8,028 nucleotides of DNA from Blautia sp. (GTDB lineage: Bacteria; Bacillota; Clostridia; Lachnospirales; Lachnospiraceae), in contig JAFOJB010000048.1 of the NCBI GenBank assembly GCA_017420455.1, positions 1 to 8,028 on the forward strand. Direction: 5' to 3'. The stretch's first letter is position 1, and every line of letters begins with the position of its first letter. Both the position numbers and the translations under genes were made by a program. Below the pieces are notes generated by a model. That model had not been told where the DNA came from and did no database searches. It worked only from the letters and a program-made list of their open reading frames with translations. Of this stretch, positions 1-5,979 are shown in pieces.

Positions 1-583
1 TGTAGCCCTGGGGATTGGAATATTTCGGAACGCACCAGATCCCTTTGATGCTCTCGTCCTCGGACACCAGCTTTTCTACCATGTCCATATCCGGCCCGTC
101 CGGCGACATGGGTACATTGATCATCTCGATCCCGAAAAATTCCGTGATCTTGAAATGGCGGTCATATCCGGGAACCGGGCAGAGAAATTTCACCTGATCC
201 AGCTTGCACCAGGGCGTGTGGCCCATTACTCCATGGGTCATGGATCTGGCGATGGAGTCAAACATTACGTTCAGACTGGAGTTTCCGTAAATGATGACCT
301 GCTCCGGTCCTACCTCGCACATTTCTCCGAGAAGGCGCTTTGCCTCCGGGATCCCGTCGATCACGCCGTAGTTTCTGCAGTCTACCCCTGTCTCGCAGCG
401 AAGATCCGCTTCCGAGTTGAGCACATCCATCATGGCCATGGACAGATTAAGCTGTTCTGTTCCGGGTTTTCCTCTGGACATATCAAGAGAGAGTCCTCTG
501 GCTTTCACCTTTTCAAACTCCGCTTCCAGCTGTGCTTTCCGCTCAAGCAGTTCTTCCCTGCCCATCTCGGCGTATTTTTTCAT
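1..583 (-). CDS. PLP-dependent class I aminotransferase, N-terminal part (cut by window edge)
   Basis: The frame reads ATG at 583-581 and stays open to the window edge, giving 194 residues; the C-terminal half lies outside. It resembles the aspartate/alanine-type aminotransferases of the PF12897 type (about 430 aa), cytosolic PLP enzymes that move amino groups between amino acids and 2-oxoacids. Visible family features are MSRGKPG (res 35-41), NYGVIDGIPEAKRL (71-84), the GNSSLNVMFD segment (100-109) around the cofactor phosphate site, CPVPGYDRHF (135-144), and VPKYSNPQGY (185-194), where the Asn is expected to contact PLP. The Schiff-base lysine is not in the window. The start is chosen from a GAGGAGG ribosome site about 9 nt upstream. 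A consensus promoter sits about 150 nt upstream. The exact substrate cannot be told from this half. Confidence 0.88.
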   Translation of the reverse strand, partial: MKKYAEMGREELLERKAQLEAEFEKVKARGLSLDMSRGKPGTEQLNLSMAMMDVLNSEADLRCETGVDCRNYGVIDGIPEAKRLLGEMCEVGPEQVIIYGNSSLNVMFDSIARSMTHGVMGHTPWCKLDQVKFLCPVPGYDRHFKITEFFGIEMINVPMSPDGPDMDMVEKLVSEDESIKGIWCVPKYSNPQGY

Positions 584-610
584 AATGTTTCTCCTCCTCA
601 AGAATATACT

Positions 611-670
611 GACAACCATTGTTGTCGGATGACGATTTTGTAATGACGGCCAGAATACGGTCGACAACAA
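611..670 (-). promoter_or_regulatory. Aminotransferase leader with two mutually exclusive hairpins
   Basis: In the untranslated leader, the transcript contains GTTGTC, then GACAAC, then GTTGTC. The outer copies are at 662-670 and 611-616 and the middle copy at 619-627. The first and middle segments can form a perfect 9-bp stem (TTGTTGTCG with CGACAACAA). The middle and last can instead form a 6-bp stem with a 4-nt loop (611-626), ending about 10 nt before the ribosome site. The two stems use the same middle strand and cannot coexist. This arrangement is seen directly; a switching function, or use of the GACAAC repeats as protein-binding sites, is inference. No known riboswitch or T-box consensus was recognised. 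Confidence 0.45.
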
Positions 671-734
671 AATCTGTCTCCCCGCTGTTCAGTAATTCCC
701 TGGCTGTTATTCTTCGTTCGTTTTTTTCTGGTAT

Positions 735-763
735 ATTGTAGACTTGTAACCCATCATTGTCAA
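735..763 (-). promoter_or_regulatory. Sigma-A promoter of the aminotransferase gene
   Basis: On the minus strand, TTGACA (763-758) and TACAAT (740-735) are separated by exactly 17 bp. This differs from the vegetative consensus by one base. Transcription would start near 728 and give a leader of about 145 nt. The promoter begins 6 bp downstream of the stop region of the preceding TPR-protein gene, and no terminator is seen between them, so read-through from that gene is also possible. Confidence 0.8.
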
Positions 764-768
764 GAATC

Positions 769-1905
769 TTATGGTTCTGCCGGTTCTCCGGATCCTTCCG
801 GTTCCTCTTCGGAGTTCTCTTCTGAGGAGTCCGCTTCTTCCGAATGCCCCTGTTCAACCGTTTCTGTTTCTTCCTCCGGATCCCTGCTCAGCTCGAAGAT
901 TTCCATGTCCTCCCCATAATCTGCGGTGAATTGCTCCCAGGAGGAGGCAGCCTCTTCCTCCTCCAGAGTGGAAATATACTTCTTCATGAGCCCATAGAAA
1001 TACAGAAAAGCTTCCTTGTCTCCGGATGCCGCATAGGCGTTCTCCGCGTGATATAACGCGTTTGTAAAATCACCTGCCTCTTCGAATAACCGGGATTTTT
1101 CCATAAGAGCATCTGACAGCCTGATCTCAAGCTCCGGGGAATCTGCGATCTCAAGCCCCTTCCGGTAACAGGTAATGGCGGTTTCCAGGTTTTCTTCCAG
1201 GGCATTGTCTCCGAAATCAGTGAAGCATTCCACCTGCTGCTCTTCGGACAGCTCGATCTCCTGGTTTTTGTCCGGAAGCATCCTGTAGGCCTTCACTGTA
1301 AACTCCTTCGTCAGACAGATCAGCTCCTCCTCTCCGTCCTCATCCAGATCACGGGTATACTGGGCGTAAAAATCATCCTCTACCAGCTCCGCATGGGCTT
1401 CCAGCGTAAGGGCATTGACATCCAGCTTTCCTTCGGTATCGTACTTGAAGGAATTCTCCAGAAGCAGCAACAGGGTATCTGATGACAGTCCTTTGTTTTT
1501 CCAGTCCGAAACGAAGGCTCTGATCCTGCCCTGCAGCGCCTGATACAACTCCCGGGAGCCGTTCTGCAGCGCATCCAGTTTCTGAAGCGCAGCTGCCCCA
1601 TCGTCCGAACGCAGCGCGATCATTCCCTCCGCATACAGAATCCTGTCCTGGCTGTCCTCATAATCACCCAGCTGGCGGTACAGCTCTGCGGCTCCTTCGT
1701 AGTCTTCGGTCTGCAGAAGCGTGTTTGCGGAAGAATAATGCTGCATCGGTCTCAGCTGAAACCAGTAAAAGCCCAATCCGATCACAAAAATGATCACCGC
1801 CGTGACCAGCGTCGTTACCACAACATCCTTTACAACAGACTTTACATCCCGTTTTTCCTTATTTTTTTTCTGATTATCTTTCTGATTATTTTTCTCTTCG
1901 TACAT
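769..1905 (-). CDS. Membrane-anchored TPR-like protein with acidic C-terminal tail
   Basis: The protein has 378 residues. It begins with a highly charged Lys/Asn/Asp-rich cytosolic segment (res 1-27), followed by one hydrophobic helix (about 28-49). This positive-inside pattern predicts an N-in, C-out single-pass anchor with the bulk outside. Next come helical TPR-like units: YSSANTLLQTEDYEGAAELY (57-76) is typical, and there is another at about 238-292 (CYRKGLEIADS, then FEEAGDFTNALYHAENAYA). Between them lies RDLDEDGEEEL (185-195), an acidic D-x-D-x-D-G element like those of FG-GAP/VCBS-type repeats, possibly calcium-binding. Residues 342-378 are almost all Glu, Ser and Pro. The start is set by AGGAGG 5 nt upstream. 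TPR proteins usually scaffold protein contacts; no partner or enzymatic role can be assigned. The N-terminal coding DNA contains a short direct repeat encoding the NQKD/NQKK segment. Confidence 0.85.
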   Translation of the reverse strand: MYEEKNNQKDNQKKNKEKRDVKSVVKDVVVTTLVTAVIIFVIGLGFYWFQLRPMQHYSSANTLLQTEDYEGAAELYRQLGDYEDSQDRILYAEGMIALRSDDGAAALQKLDALQNGSRELYQALQGRIRAFVSDWKNKGLSSDTLLLLLENSFKYDTEGKLDVNALTLEAHAELVEDDFYAQYTRDLDEDGEEELICLTKEFTVKAYRMLPDKNQEIELSEEQQVECFTDFGDNALEENLETAITCYRKGLEIADSPELEIRLSDALMEKSRLFEEAGDFTNALYHAENAYAASGDKEAFLYFYGLMKKYISTLEEEEAASSWEQFTADYGEDMEIFELSRDPEEETETVEQGHSEEADSSEENSEEEPEGSGEPAEP

Positions 1906-1969
1906 ACATACCTCCTGCCTCTGTCTTTAACTTCAGGAACTCTCCATAAATACCCTTTACATCTGACGC

Positions 1970-2021
1970 GTCTGAATCCGCCCAGGCTGCGCTGGTTTCG
2001 CCTCCCGGCGCAGGATCAGAC
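1970..2021 (-). promoter_or_regulatory. Structured 5' leader element of the TPR-protein gene
   Basis: A two-tier stem is visible. GTCTGA plus TCC (1970-1979, one bulged A at 1976) pairs with GGATCAGAC (2013-2021). Inside it TGCGC (1988-1992) pairs with GCGCA (2008-2012) around a 15-nt loop. It falls in the middle of the predicted leader of about 130 nt, downstream of the promoter at 2043-2071 and about 65 nt before the start codon. It does not match any riboswitch consensus I can recall with confidence; the GCCTGGGC string vaguely recalls the ZTP (pfl) motif, but the rest does not fit. The folding is seen in sequence; a regulatory role is inferred. Confidence 0.35.
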
Positions 2022-2042
2022 AATGGCCTTCCTGTCCGTCCC

Positions 2043-2071
2043 ATTATATCATTCCCTTTTCAGGAGCGCAA
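2043..2071 (-). promoter_or_regulatory. Sigma-A promoter of the TPR-protein gene
   Basis: On the minus strand a TTGCGC -35 (2071-2066) and a perfect TATAAT -10 (2048-2043) are spaced by 17 bp. The predicted start near 2036 leaves a leader of about 130 nt before the ATG at 1905. Confidence 0.75.
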
Positions 2072-2163
2072 TTTCTTATTTACTGCTTCAGGTCCTCAGA
2101 GGATGCGCCGTTACAGTCCACGGTCTCACCGGCCGGGGACTGCCGCGATGCGTCTTCTGTGCT

Positions 2164-2194
2164 TTGCTTCTTGCGCTCCGGCCGTTTTTATACT
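2164..2194 (+). promoter_or_regulatory. Possible promoter of the methyltransferase gene
   Basis: TTGCTT (2164-2169) and TATACT (2189-2194) are separated by 19 bp, longer than the optimum, so the promoter would be weaker than the others in this window. The predicted start near 2201 gives a leader of about 90 nt. No better plus-strand candidate was seen in the spacer. Confidence 0.4.
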
Positions 2195-2289
2195 ATGATG
2201 AGCAGGTTGAATGGCACCAGATGGACAGGCAGGCCGGTGGTCTGGCTGGCTCGCTGCCTGCGGGAATAAAGAAAAAGGAGTCTCAAAAG

Positions 2290-3147
2290 ATGTGGATCGC
2301 GGATAAATGGAAAGAATATGAAGTGCTTGATACTTCAGACGGAGAAAAGCTGGAAAAGTGGGGCGATTACCTTCTGATCCGGCCGGATCCCCAGGTAATC
2401 TGGAACACGGAAAAAAAGCATCCCGGCTGGAAGAAGCCCAACGCCCACTACCACAGAAGCCAGAAGGGCGGCGGAGAATGGGAATTTTTCAATCTTCCCC
2501 AGCAGTGGGATCTGCATTATCATGAACTGTCCTTTCACCTGAAGCCCTTCAGCTTCAAGCATACCGGGCTGTTCCCCGAACAGGCCGTAAACTGGGACTG
2601 GTTCTCAGAAAAAATACGTCGTGCGGACCGCCCGGTCAAGGTACTGAATCTCTTTGCCTACACCGGCGGGGCAACCATTGCAGCCGCATCGGCCGGCGCC
2701 GCCGTTACGCATGTGGACGCGTCCAAAGGCATGGTCACCTGGGCAAAGGAAAACGCCGCGGCTTCCGGTCTTTCAGAAGCGCCGATCCGCTGGCTGGTTG
2801 ATGACTGTGTGAAATTTGCAGAAAGAGAGATCCGAAGAGGCAGTCGCTACGACGCCATCATCATGGATCCCCCTTCCTACGGCCGGGGGCCCAGAGGCGA
2901 GGTATGGAAGATCGAAGAGGCCATCCATCCTCTGATCCGGCTTTGTGCCGGTCTTCTTTCCGATACACCCCTGTTTTTCCTGCTGAATTCCTACACCACC
3001 GGCCTGCAGCCGGCAGTGCTCACCTACCTTCTGTCCATAGAGCTGAAGCACCTGGGAGGACGTGTGGAATCCAGCGAAATCGGCCTGCCGGTGAAACAGA
3101 ACGGTCTTATTCTGCCCTGCGGCGCCTCCGGCAGATGGGAAGCCTGA
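2290..3147 (+). CDS. Class I SAM-dependent methyltransferase, RlmI/RlmK-like (probably rRNA or other RNA)
   Basis: The protein has 285 residues. The start ATG at 2290 is preceded by AAGGAG with a 9-nt spacer and gives the N-terminus MWIADKWKEYEVLD. The N-terminal 115 residues form the substrate-side region seen in this group (YLLIRPDPQVIW at 27-38; KHTGLFPEQAVNWDW at 90-104). The Rossmann SAM-binding core follows: motif I VLNLFAYTGGATIAAASAGA (118-137), the acidic motif II HVDASK (141-146), and motif IV DPPSYGRG (193-200). This resembles the PF10672-type methyltransferases that modify 23S rRNA. There is no PUA domain as in RlmI, and no cysteine in the motif VI region (LNSY, 232-235), where m5C-forming enzymes carry a catalytic Cys. 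The modified base is therefore uncertain. It converges with tcdA, with 10 nt between the stop codons. Confidence 0.83.
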   Translation: MWIADKWKEYEVLDTSDGEKLEKWGDYLLIRPDPQVIWNTEKKHPGWKKPNAHYHRSQKGGGEWEFFNLPQQWDLHYHELSFHLKPFSFKHTGLFPEQAVNWDWFSEKIRRADRPVKVLNLFAYTGGATIAAASAGAAVTHVDASKGMVTWAKENAAASGLSEAPIRWLVDDCVKFAEREIRRGSRYDAIIMDPPSYGRGPRGEVWKIEEAIHPLIRLCAGLLSDTPLFFLLNSYTTGLQPAVLTYLLSIELKHLGGRVESSEIGLPVKQNGLILPCGASGRWEA

Positions 3148-3157
3148 AAGGCCCGGA

Positions 3158-3880
3158 TCATGTCCCCATCCGGACCAGATCCTTCACAATCTCTGCGGCC
3201 ATCATCAGGCCGCAGACAGAAGGGGTAAAAGCGGTGCTTCCGGGCACGGGTTTCTCTGCCGGGCTGCCTTCCCGCGGCTCCGGGTTCCGGAGCTTTACCG
3301 GCTCTTCATCGGAAAATACCACCTTCAGCTCCTTCACCCCTCTTTTTTTCAGTTCTCTGCGCATGACTCTGGCCAGAGGGCAGACACTGGTATCGTAGAT
3401 ATCCGCCACCCTGAAGCGGCCCGGGTCCAGCTTGTTTCCCGCTCCCATTGCGCTGATCACCGGTATGTTCTTCTCCTTTGCCCGAAGGATCAGTTCGATC
3501 TTTGCGGTGACGGTATCCACCGCGTCCACAACATAATCATACTCTTCAAAGGGAAAATCGTCCGCGTTCTCCGGCAGGAAAAAGCATCTGTGGACATGGA
3601 CCCTTGCCTCCGGATTGATGCTCAGGATCCGTTCCTTCATGACATCTGTCTTGTATTTCCCGATTGTCTGGTACGTGGCGATGATCTGCCGGTTCAGGTT
3701 GCTTTCACATACGGTATCGCTGTCGACCAGGTCGAAAGCGCCTACACCGCTCCTGGCCAGCGCCTCACAGACATAGCCCCCAACGCCGCCGATCCCGAAA
3801 ACCGCGACTCTTCTGAAAGCCAGCCTCTCCACCGCCTCTGTTCCCAGAAGAAGTTCCGTTCTGGAAAAACGTTCTGACAT
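3158..3880 (-). CDS. tcdA: tRNA threonylcarbamoyladenosine (t6A37) dehydratase, TcdA
   Basis: The protein has 240 residues and is an E1/ThiF/MoeB-superfamily enzyme. In the family, TcdA uses ATP to cyclise t6A at position 37 of ANN-decoding tRNAs into ct6A, which strengthens decoding. Visible features are FSRTELLLG near the N-terminus (5-13), the nucleotide-binding loop GIGGVGGYVCEALARSG (29-45), the acidic strand LVDSD (51-55), the NLNRQI motif (61-66), which positions ATP phosphates, VDAVD (118-122), GAGNKLDP (146-153) and TSVCPLARVMRREL (164-177). Length and domain order match the family. The ATG is preceded by AAAGGA. No clear own promoter was found, so transcription may come from the glycoside hydrolase gene 103 nt upstream. 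A perfect 9-bp inverted repeat (3192-3216) lies in the C-terminal coding DNA. Confidence 0.93.
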   Translation of the reverse strand: MSERFSRTELLLGTEAVERLAFRRVAVFGIGGVGGYVCEALARSGVGAFDLVDSDTVCESNLNRQIIATYQTIGKYKTDVMKERILSINPEARVHVHRCFFLPENADDFPFEEYDYVVDAVDTVTAKIELILRAKEKNIPVISAMGAGNKLDPGRFRVADIYDTSVCPLARVMRRELKKRGVKELKVVFSDEEPVKLRNPEPREGSPAEKPVPGSTAFTPSVCGLMMAAEIVKDLVRMGT

Positions 3881-3939
3881 AAAAATCCTTTCTTACAGCC
3901 TGGTGCATTGCAGCCAGATGTTGTGGTGTGATATGGGAC

Positions 3940-3976
3940 AAAAAACCGTTCAGCACAATGATGTCTTTTTGCACTG
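3940..3976 (-). terminator. Weak intrinsic terminator candidate after the glycoside hydrolase gene
   Basis: In the minus-strand transcript, CAGUGCAA (3976-3969) can pair with UUGUGCUG (3958-3951) as an 8-bp stem with two G-U pairs and a 10-nt loop. Six U residues follow at 3945-3940, but only after a 5-nt gap. Such a structure would terminate poorly at best and would allow read-through into tcdA. Confidence 0.3.
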
Positions 3977-3983
3977 GAATCTT

Positions 3984-5522
3984 TTACTCGTGTTTTCTGA
4001 TCTGGACAGCCATATACGGCTTTCCGGGAAGCTCCACTCTGAATTTTCCTTTAAAAACGCCTCTGTTTTCCACTGTCATCTCCCAGGTATCGATCACCTT
4101 CACTTCAAAGGAGGTTTCGTCGTCGAAATAATAGTCCCGGAAGGACGGACGCATAAAGCTGTAGTAGAAAAGATAATAGCTCTTAACCGGCCTGATATCC
4201 TGCTCCGGTACCGCACAGACCTCGTCCCATCTGCAGCCCTCCCAGGGAGCCAGTCCGATTCCGGGCGTTTCCTTCAGGATATCCCGGAGTAGATGGAAAC
4301 GCTTATGGCTCTCACCGTGCAGTGTTCCGCCATGGGACCACCAGAGTACATTCTCCGGATGCATAAACGTCTCTCCATGGCCGGGATATCCTCCACGGCA
4401 GGCAGCTTCCCAGAAACGCCGGGTCATTTCCTCCCCGCTGATGTTTCCCCAGCCATGCTGGATATTTCCTTCGTAGGCGATCTCATCAAGGACAACAGGT
4501 TTCATGTAGGTTTCCCTCAGCTGATTGACCAGCTCTGCTGTCTTGTAAATATCCTGCCTCTGAATACTGCAGTGCGTGATCCAGGGACGGTGATGGTCAT
4601 AGAACGGCCTGCAGTTATGGATGGAGCGGAGATGATGATAGGGATCATACGTGCAGATCAGCTTTGCATACCCCTCCCAGTCCTCCAGGGTCTTGCTCCA
4701 CATAAGATCGTATTCGTTGGCCAGAGACCACCATACATTCCGGAAGGCTGAAAACCTTGCCAGCACATACCGCCAGTACAGCTCGTCCTGCTCCCGGGTC
4801 ATACAGGAAAATCCCCACCGGTCATAGGGATGCATCACAATGATATCCGCTTCGATTCCCAGCTTCTGAAGAGCCAGGATACACTTTTCGATATGGCGGA
4901 AATGATCCGGCCGGAAGGAAGAAAGATCGAAATGATTTCCCTCTGCCTTTCCGTTATACTGCATGAAATTCTCCTTTGTCAGGACACTGGAATCCATGGG
5001 CGTTCCTTCATAGGGGTAGGACCTTGGCTCTCCCAGGTTGTAATCATAATGCTTTGGAAAGATGCAGAAACGGATCTTGTTGAAAGCACTTTCCTTCAGC
5101 GTCTGCAGCGTTTCCTCAATCCTTTCATCACTCTGCAGGTCCCATACATAGCAGGTGGTCCCGATGGGATAATACGGGGTTCCGTCCTCATAGGCAAAAT
5201 GGAAGGTATTTGCCACTCTCACAGGTCCATGGTTTCCCTCCGACGCAGGAACGCAGCAGAAACTCCCTTCCTCTAAGGGTTCTTCTTCCGAACCATTCTT
5301 CAGGACGATCTTATACTGATAGCTTCCTTCAAAGGAAGGCATAAAACGAACCTTATAGGTATTGTCTCCGTCGTAAAAGCCTTCCGCCGTGACCGTTTCC
5401 TGCGGACAGGAAAAGACTGCCTTTATATTCTGAGAAGTAAAAGGATTCCCCTCTGCCCCGGCCTTTACAGAAAGCTCCAGACATCCCCATTTTTCTACCG
5501 TTTTCACAGAAACATCACTCAT
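3984..5522 (-). CDS. Cytosolic DUF5060/DUF4038-type (apiosidase-like) glycoside hydrolase
   Basis: The protein has 512 residues. An N-terminal beta-sandwich of DUF5060 type (about 1-92) carries VEKWGCLELSVKAGAEGNPF and FEGSYQYKIVL. A TIM barrel of the DUF4038/GH140-like group follows (about 105-430), starting at FAYEDGTPYYPIGTTCYVW (109-127). The likely acid/base is E270 in WWSLANEYD, and the likely nucleophile is E347 in KPVVLDEIAYEG at the end of a barrel strand; both fit a clan GH-A retaining mechanism. The C-terminal part (about 440-512) resembles the DUF5605 beta domain. There is no signal peptide, so it probably acts inside the cell on imported oligosaccharides or glycosides. The substrate is unknown; no transporter or sugar regulator lies beside it. 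The start is supported by AGGAG 9 nt upstream and a consensus promoter at 5583-5611. Confidence 0.85.
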   Translation of the reverse strand: MSDVSVKTVEKWGCLELSVKAGAEGNPFTSQNIKAVFSCPQETVTAEGFYDGDNTYKVRFMPSFEGSYQYKIVLKNGSEEEPLEEGSFCCVPASEGNHGPVRVANTFHFAYEDGTPYYPIGTTCYVWDLQSDERIEETLQTLKESAFNKIRFCIFPKHYDYNLGEPRSYPYEGTPMDSSVLTKENFMQYNGKAEGNHFDLSSFRPDHFRHIEKCILALQKLGIEADIIVMHPYDRWGFSCMTREQDELYWRYVLARFSAFRNVWWSLANEYDLMWSKTLEDWEGYAKLICTYDPYHHLRSIHNCRPFYDHHRPWITHCSIQRQDIYKTAELVNQLRETYMKPVVLDEIAYEGNIQHGWGNISGEEMTRRFWEAACRGGYPGHGETFMHPENVLWWSHGGTLHGESHKRFHLLRDILKETPGIGLAPWEGCRWDEVCAVPEQDIRPVKSYYLFYYSFMRPSFRDYYFDDETSFEVKVIDTWEMTVENRGVFKGKFRVELPGKPYMAVQIRKHE

Positions 5523-5582
5523 CGTACAATTCTCCTCTCTTTATGCGGTAAGACTGTGAAAATGTGGTTTTCTATCAGAAAA

Positions 5583-5611
5583 ATTATACCAGAGAGCAGC
5601 CTGATTATCAA
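5583..5611 (-). promoter_or_regulatory. Sigma-A promoter of the glycoside hydrolase gene
   Basis: On the minus strand, TTGATA (5611-5606) and TATAAT (5588-5583) are spaced by 17 bp. A TG one base upstream of the -10 makes it an extended -10. The start is predicted near 5576, giving a leader of about 54 nt. It lies back to back with the plus-strand promoter at 5625-5653; the two -35 boxes are 13 bp apart. Confidence 0.8.
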
Positions 5612-5624
5612 TGGTCACATCTGC

Positions 5625-5653
5625 TTGCCATCCGCCTGGTTTTGAGATACAAT
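5625..5653 (+). promoter_or_regulatory. Sigma-A promoter of the cysteine-rich small protein gene
   Basis: TTGCCA (5625-5630) and TACAAT (5648-5653) are separated by exactly 17 bp. The start is predicted near 5660, about 40 nt before the ATG at 5700. This promoter overlaps the ATG of the longer 78-codon frame at 5652, which supports the downstream start for the gene. Confidence 0.78.
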
Positions 5654-5699
5654 GTTTTCAGAAAACAGATCCTCAGGCACTTTGAAAGGAGTGTGTGTT

Positions 5700-5888
5700 A
5701 TGACTGGCCATGAAGAAGAAAACAAGCTTCCGTTCACCTGTACCCCTGCCTATGACAGGACAAAATGCGGCGACTGTGTCTGTGCCACCTGTTACCAGCA
5801 GGAATTCTGTGACCGATGTAAGGACTGCGAGGAACTGTCCCACAAAAAGGAGCACTGCTTCCGGTATGAGGGAGCTTTGAATTACTGA
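5700..5888 (+). CDS. Small nine-cysteine protein, probable metal-binding, unknown function
   Basis: The protein has 62 residues. The start at 5700 is chosen over the in-frame ATG at 5652 because AAAGGAG sits 8 nt upstream of 5700, and because 5652 falls inside the -10 box. Cysteines are at 14, 23, 26, 28, 31, 37, 40, 43 and 53, a dense run of C-x2-C-x-C-x2-C-x5-C-x2-C-x2-C with one Cys on each side. The spacing suggests one or two zinc sites or a small Fe-S/metal-binding fold. There is no signal peptide or membrane helix, so it is probably cytosolic. I do not recognise a named family. It is a single-gene transcription unit: its own near-consensus promoter, and a strong terminator 20 nt after the stop. 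Zinc storage, an adaptor or a redox protein are all possible. Confidence 0.8.
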   Translation: MTGHEEENKLPFTCTPAYDRTKCGDCVCATCYQQEFCDRCKDCEELSHKKEHCFRYEGALNY

Positions 5889-5907
5889 AGCGGCGGCTTT
5901 ATCGCAC

Positions 5908-5955
5908 AAAAGAGCTGCTTTCCGGAGAGAAACAGGAAAGCAGCTCTTTTTATTT
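5908..5955 (+). terminator. Strong intrinsic terminator, partly bidirectional
   Basis: A perfect 16-bp stem (5908-5923 with 5935-5950) with an 11-nt loop ends in a T-rich run on the plus strand (5947-5955). It closes the cysteine-rich protein gene. On the minus strand the stem is followed by only four T residues, so it is a weaker but plausible terminator for the HU gene, whose stop is at 5980. Confidence 0.9.
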
Positions 5956-5979
5956 TATGGCCATTTTTATTTTTATGTT

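Larger units (their letters stand above)
1906..2289. other. Divergent intergenic region (384 bp) between TPR-protein and methyltransferase genes
   Basis: No convincing gene lies here. It holds the minus-strand promoter and structured leader of the TPR-protein gene (1970-2071) and, further right, a probable weaker plus-strand promoter for the methyltransferase (2164-2194). A 7-bp inverted repeat with a 21-nt gap (2226-2232 with 2254-2260) lies in the methyltransferase leader. The plus-strand methyltransferase frame happens to stay open leftwards through this region to 1738. That extension has no ribosome site, covers both promoters and runs antisense into the TPR gene, so I treat it as non-coding. 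Confidence 0.7.

Noticed and set aside
543..857. Minus-strand 104-codon frame covering the aminotransferase leader, with a protein-like middle (TARELLNSGETDFVVDRILAVI)
   Set aside because: Its ATG lies inside the TPR-protein gene in another frame, has no ribosome site, and the frame runs through the consensus promoter and into the aminotransferase start. No start codon with a ribosome site exists downstream of the promoter.
1738..2289. In-frame leftward extension of the methyltransferase (469 codons in total)
   Set aside because: It runs antisense to the start of the TPR-protein gene and across two promoter regions. The composition (HRSQLKP.., many Leu/Phe/Ile) is not methyltransferase-like, and a good ribosome site marks the ATG at 2290.
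3192..3216. Perfect 9-bp hairpin near the convergent ends of the methyltransferase and tcdA
   Set aside because: It has no T run on either strand and lies inside the tcdA coding sequence (CGLMMAAE). It could pause polymerase but is not a recognisable terminator.
3903..5276. Several plus-strand frames of 129-152 codons opposite the glycoside hydrolase
   Set aside because: They are shadows of the long minus-strand gene, without ribosome sites or recognisable domains.
5652..5699. Longer start for the Cys-rich protein at ATG 5652
   Set aside because: That ATG overlaps the -10 box of the promoter and has no ribosome site; the ATG at 5700 has AAAGGAG at 8 nt.
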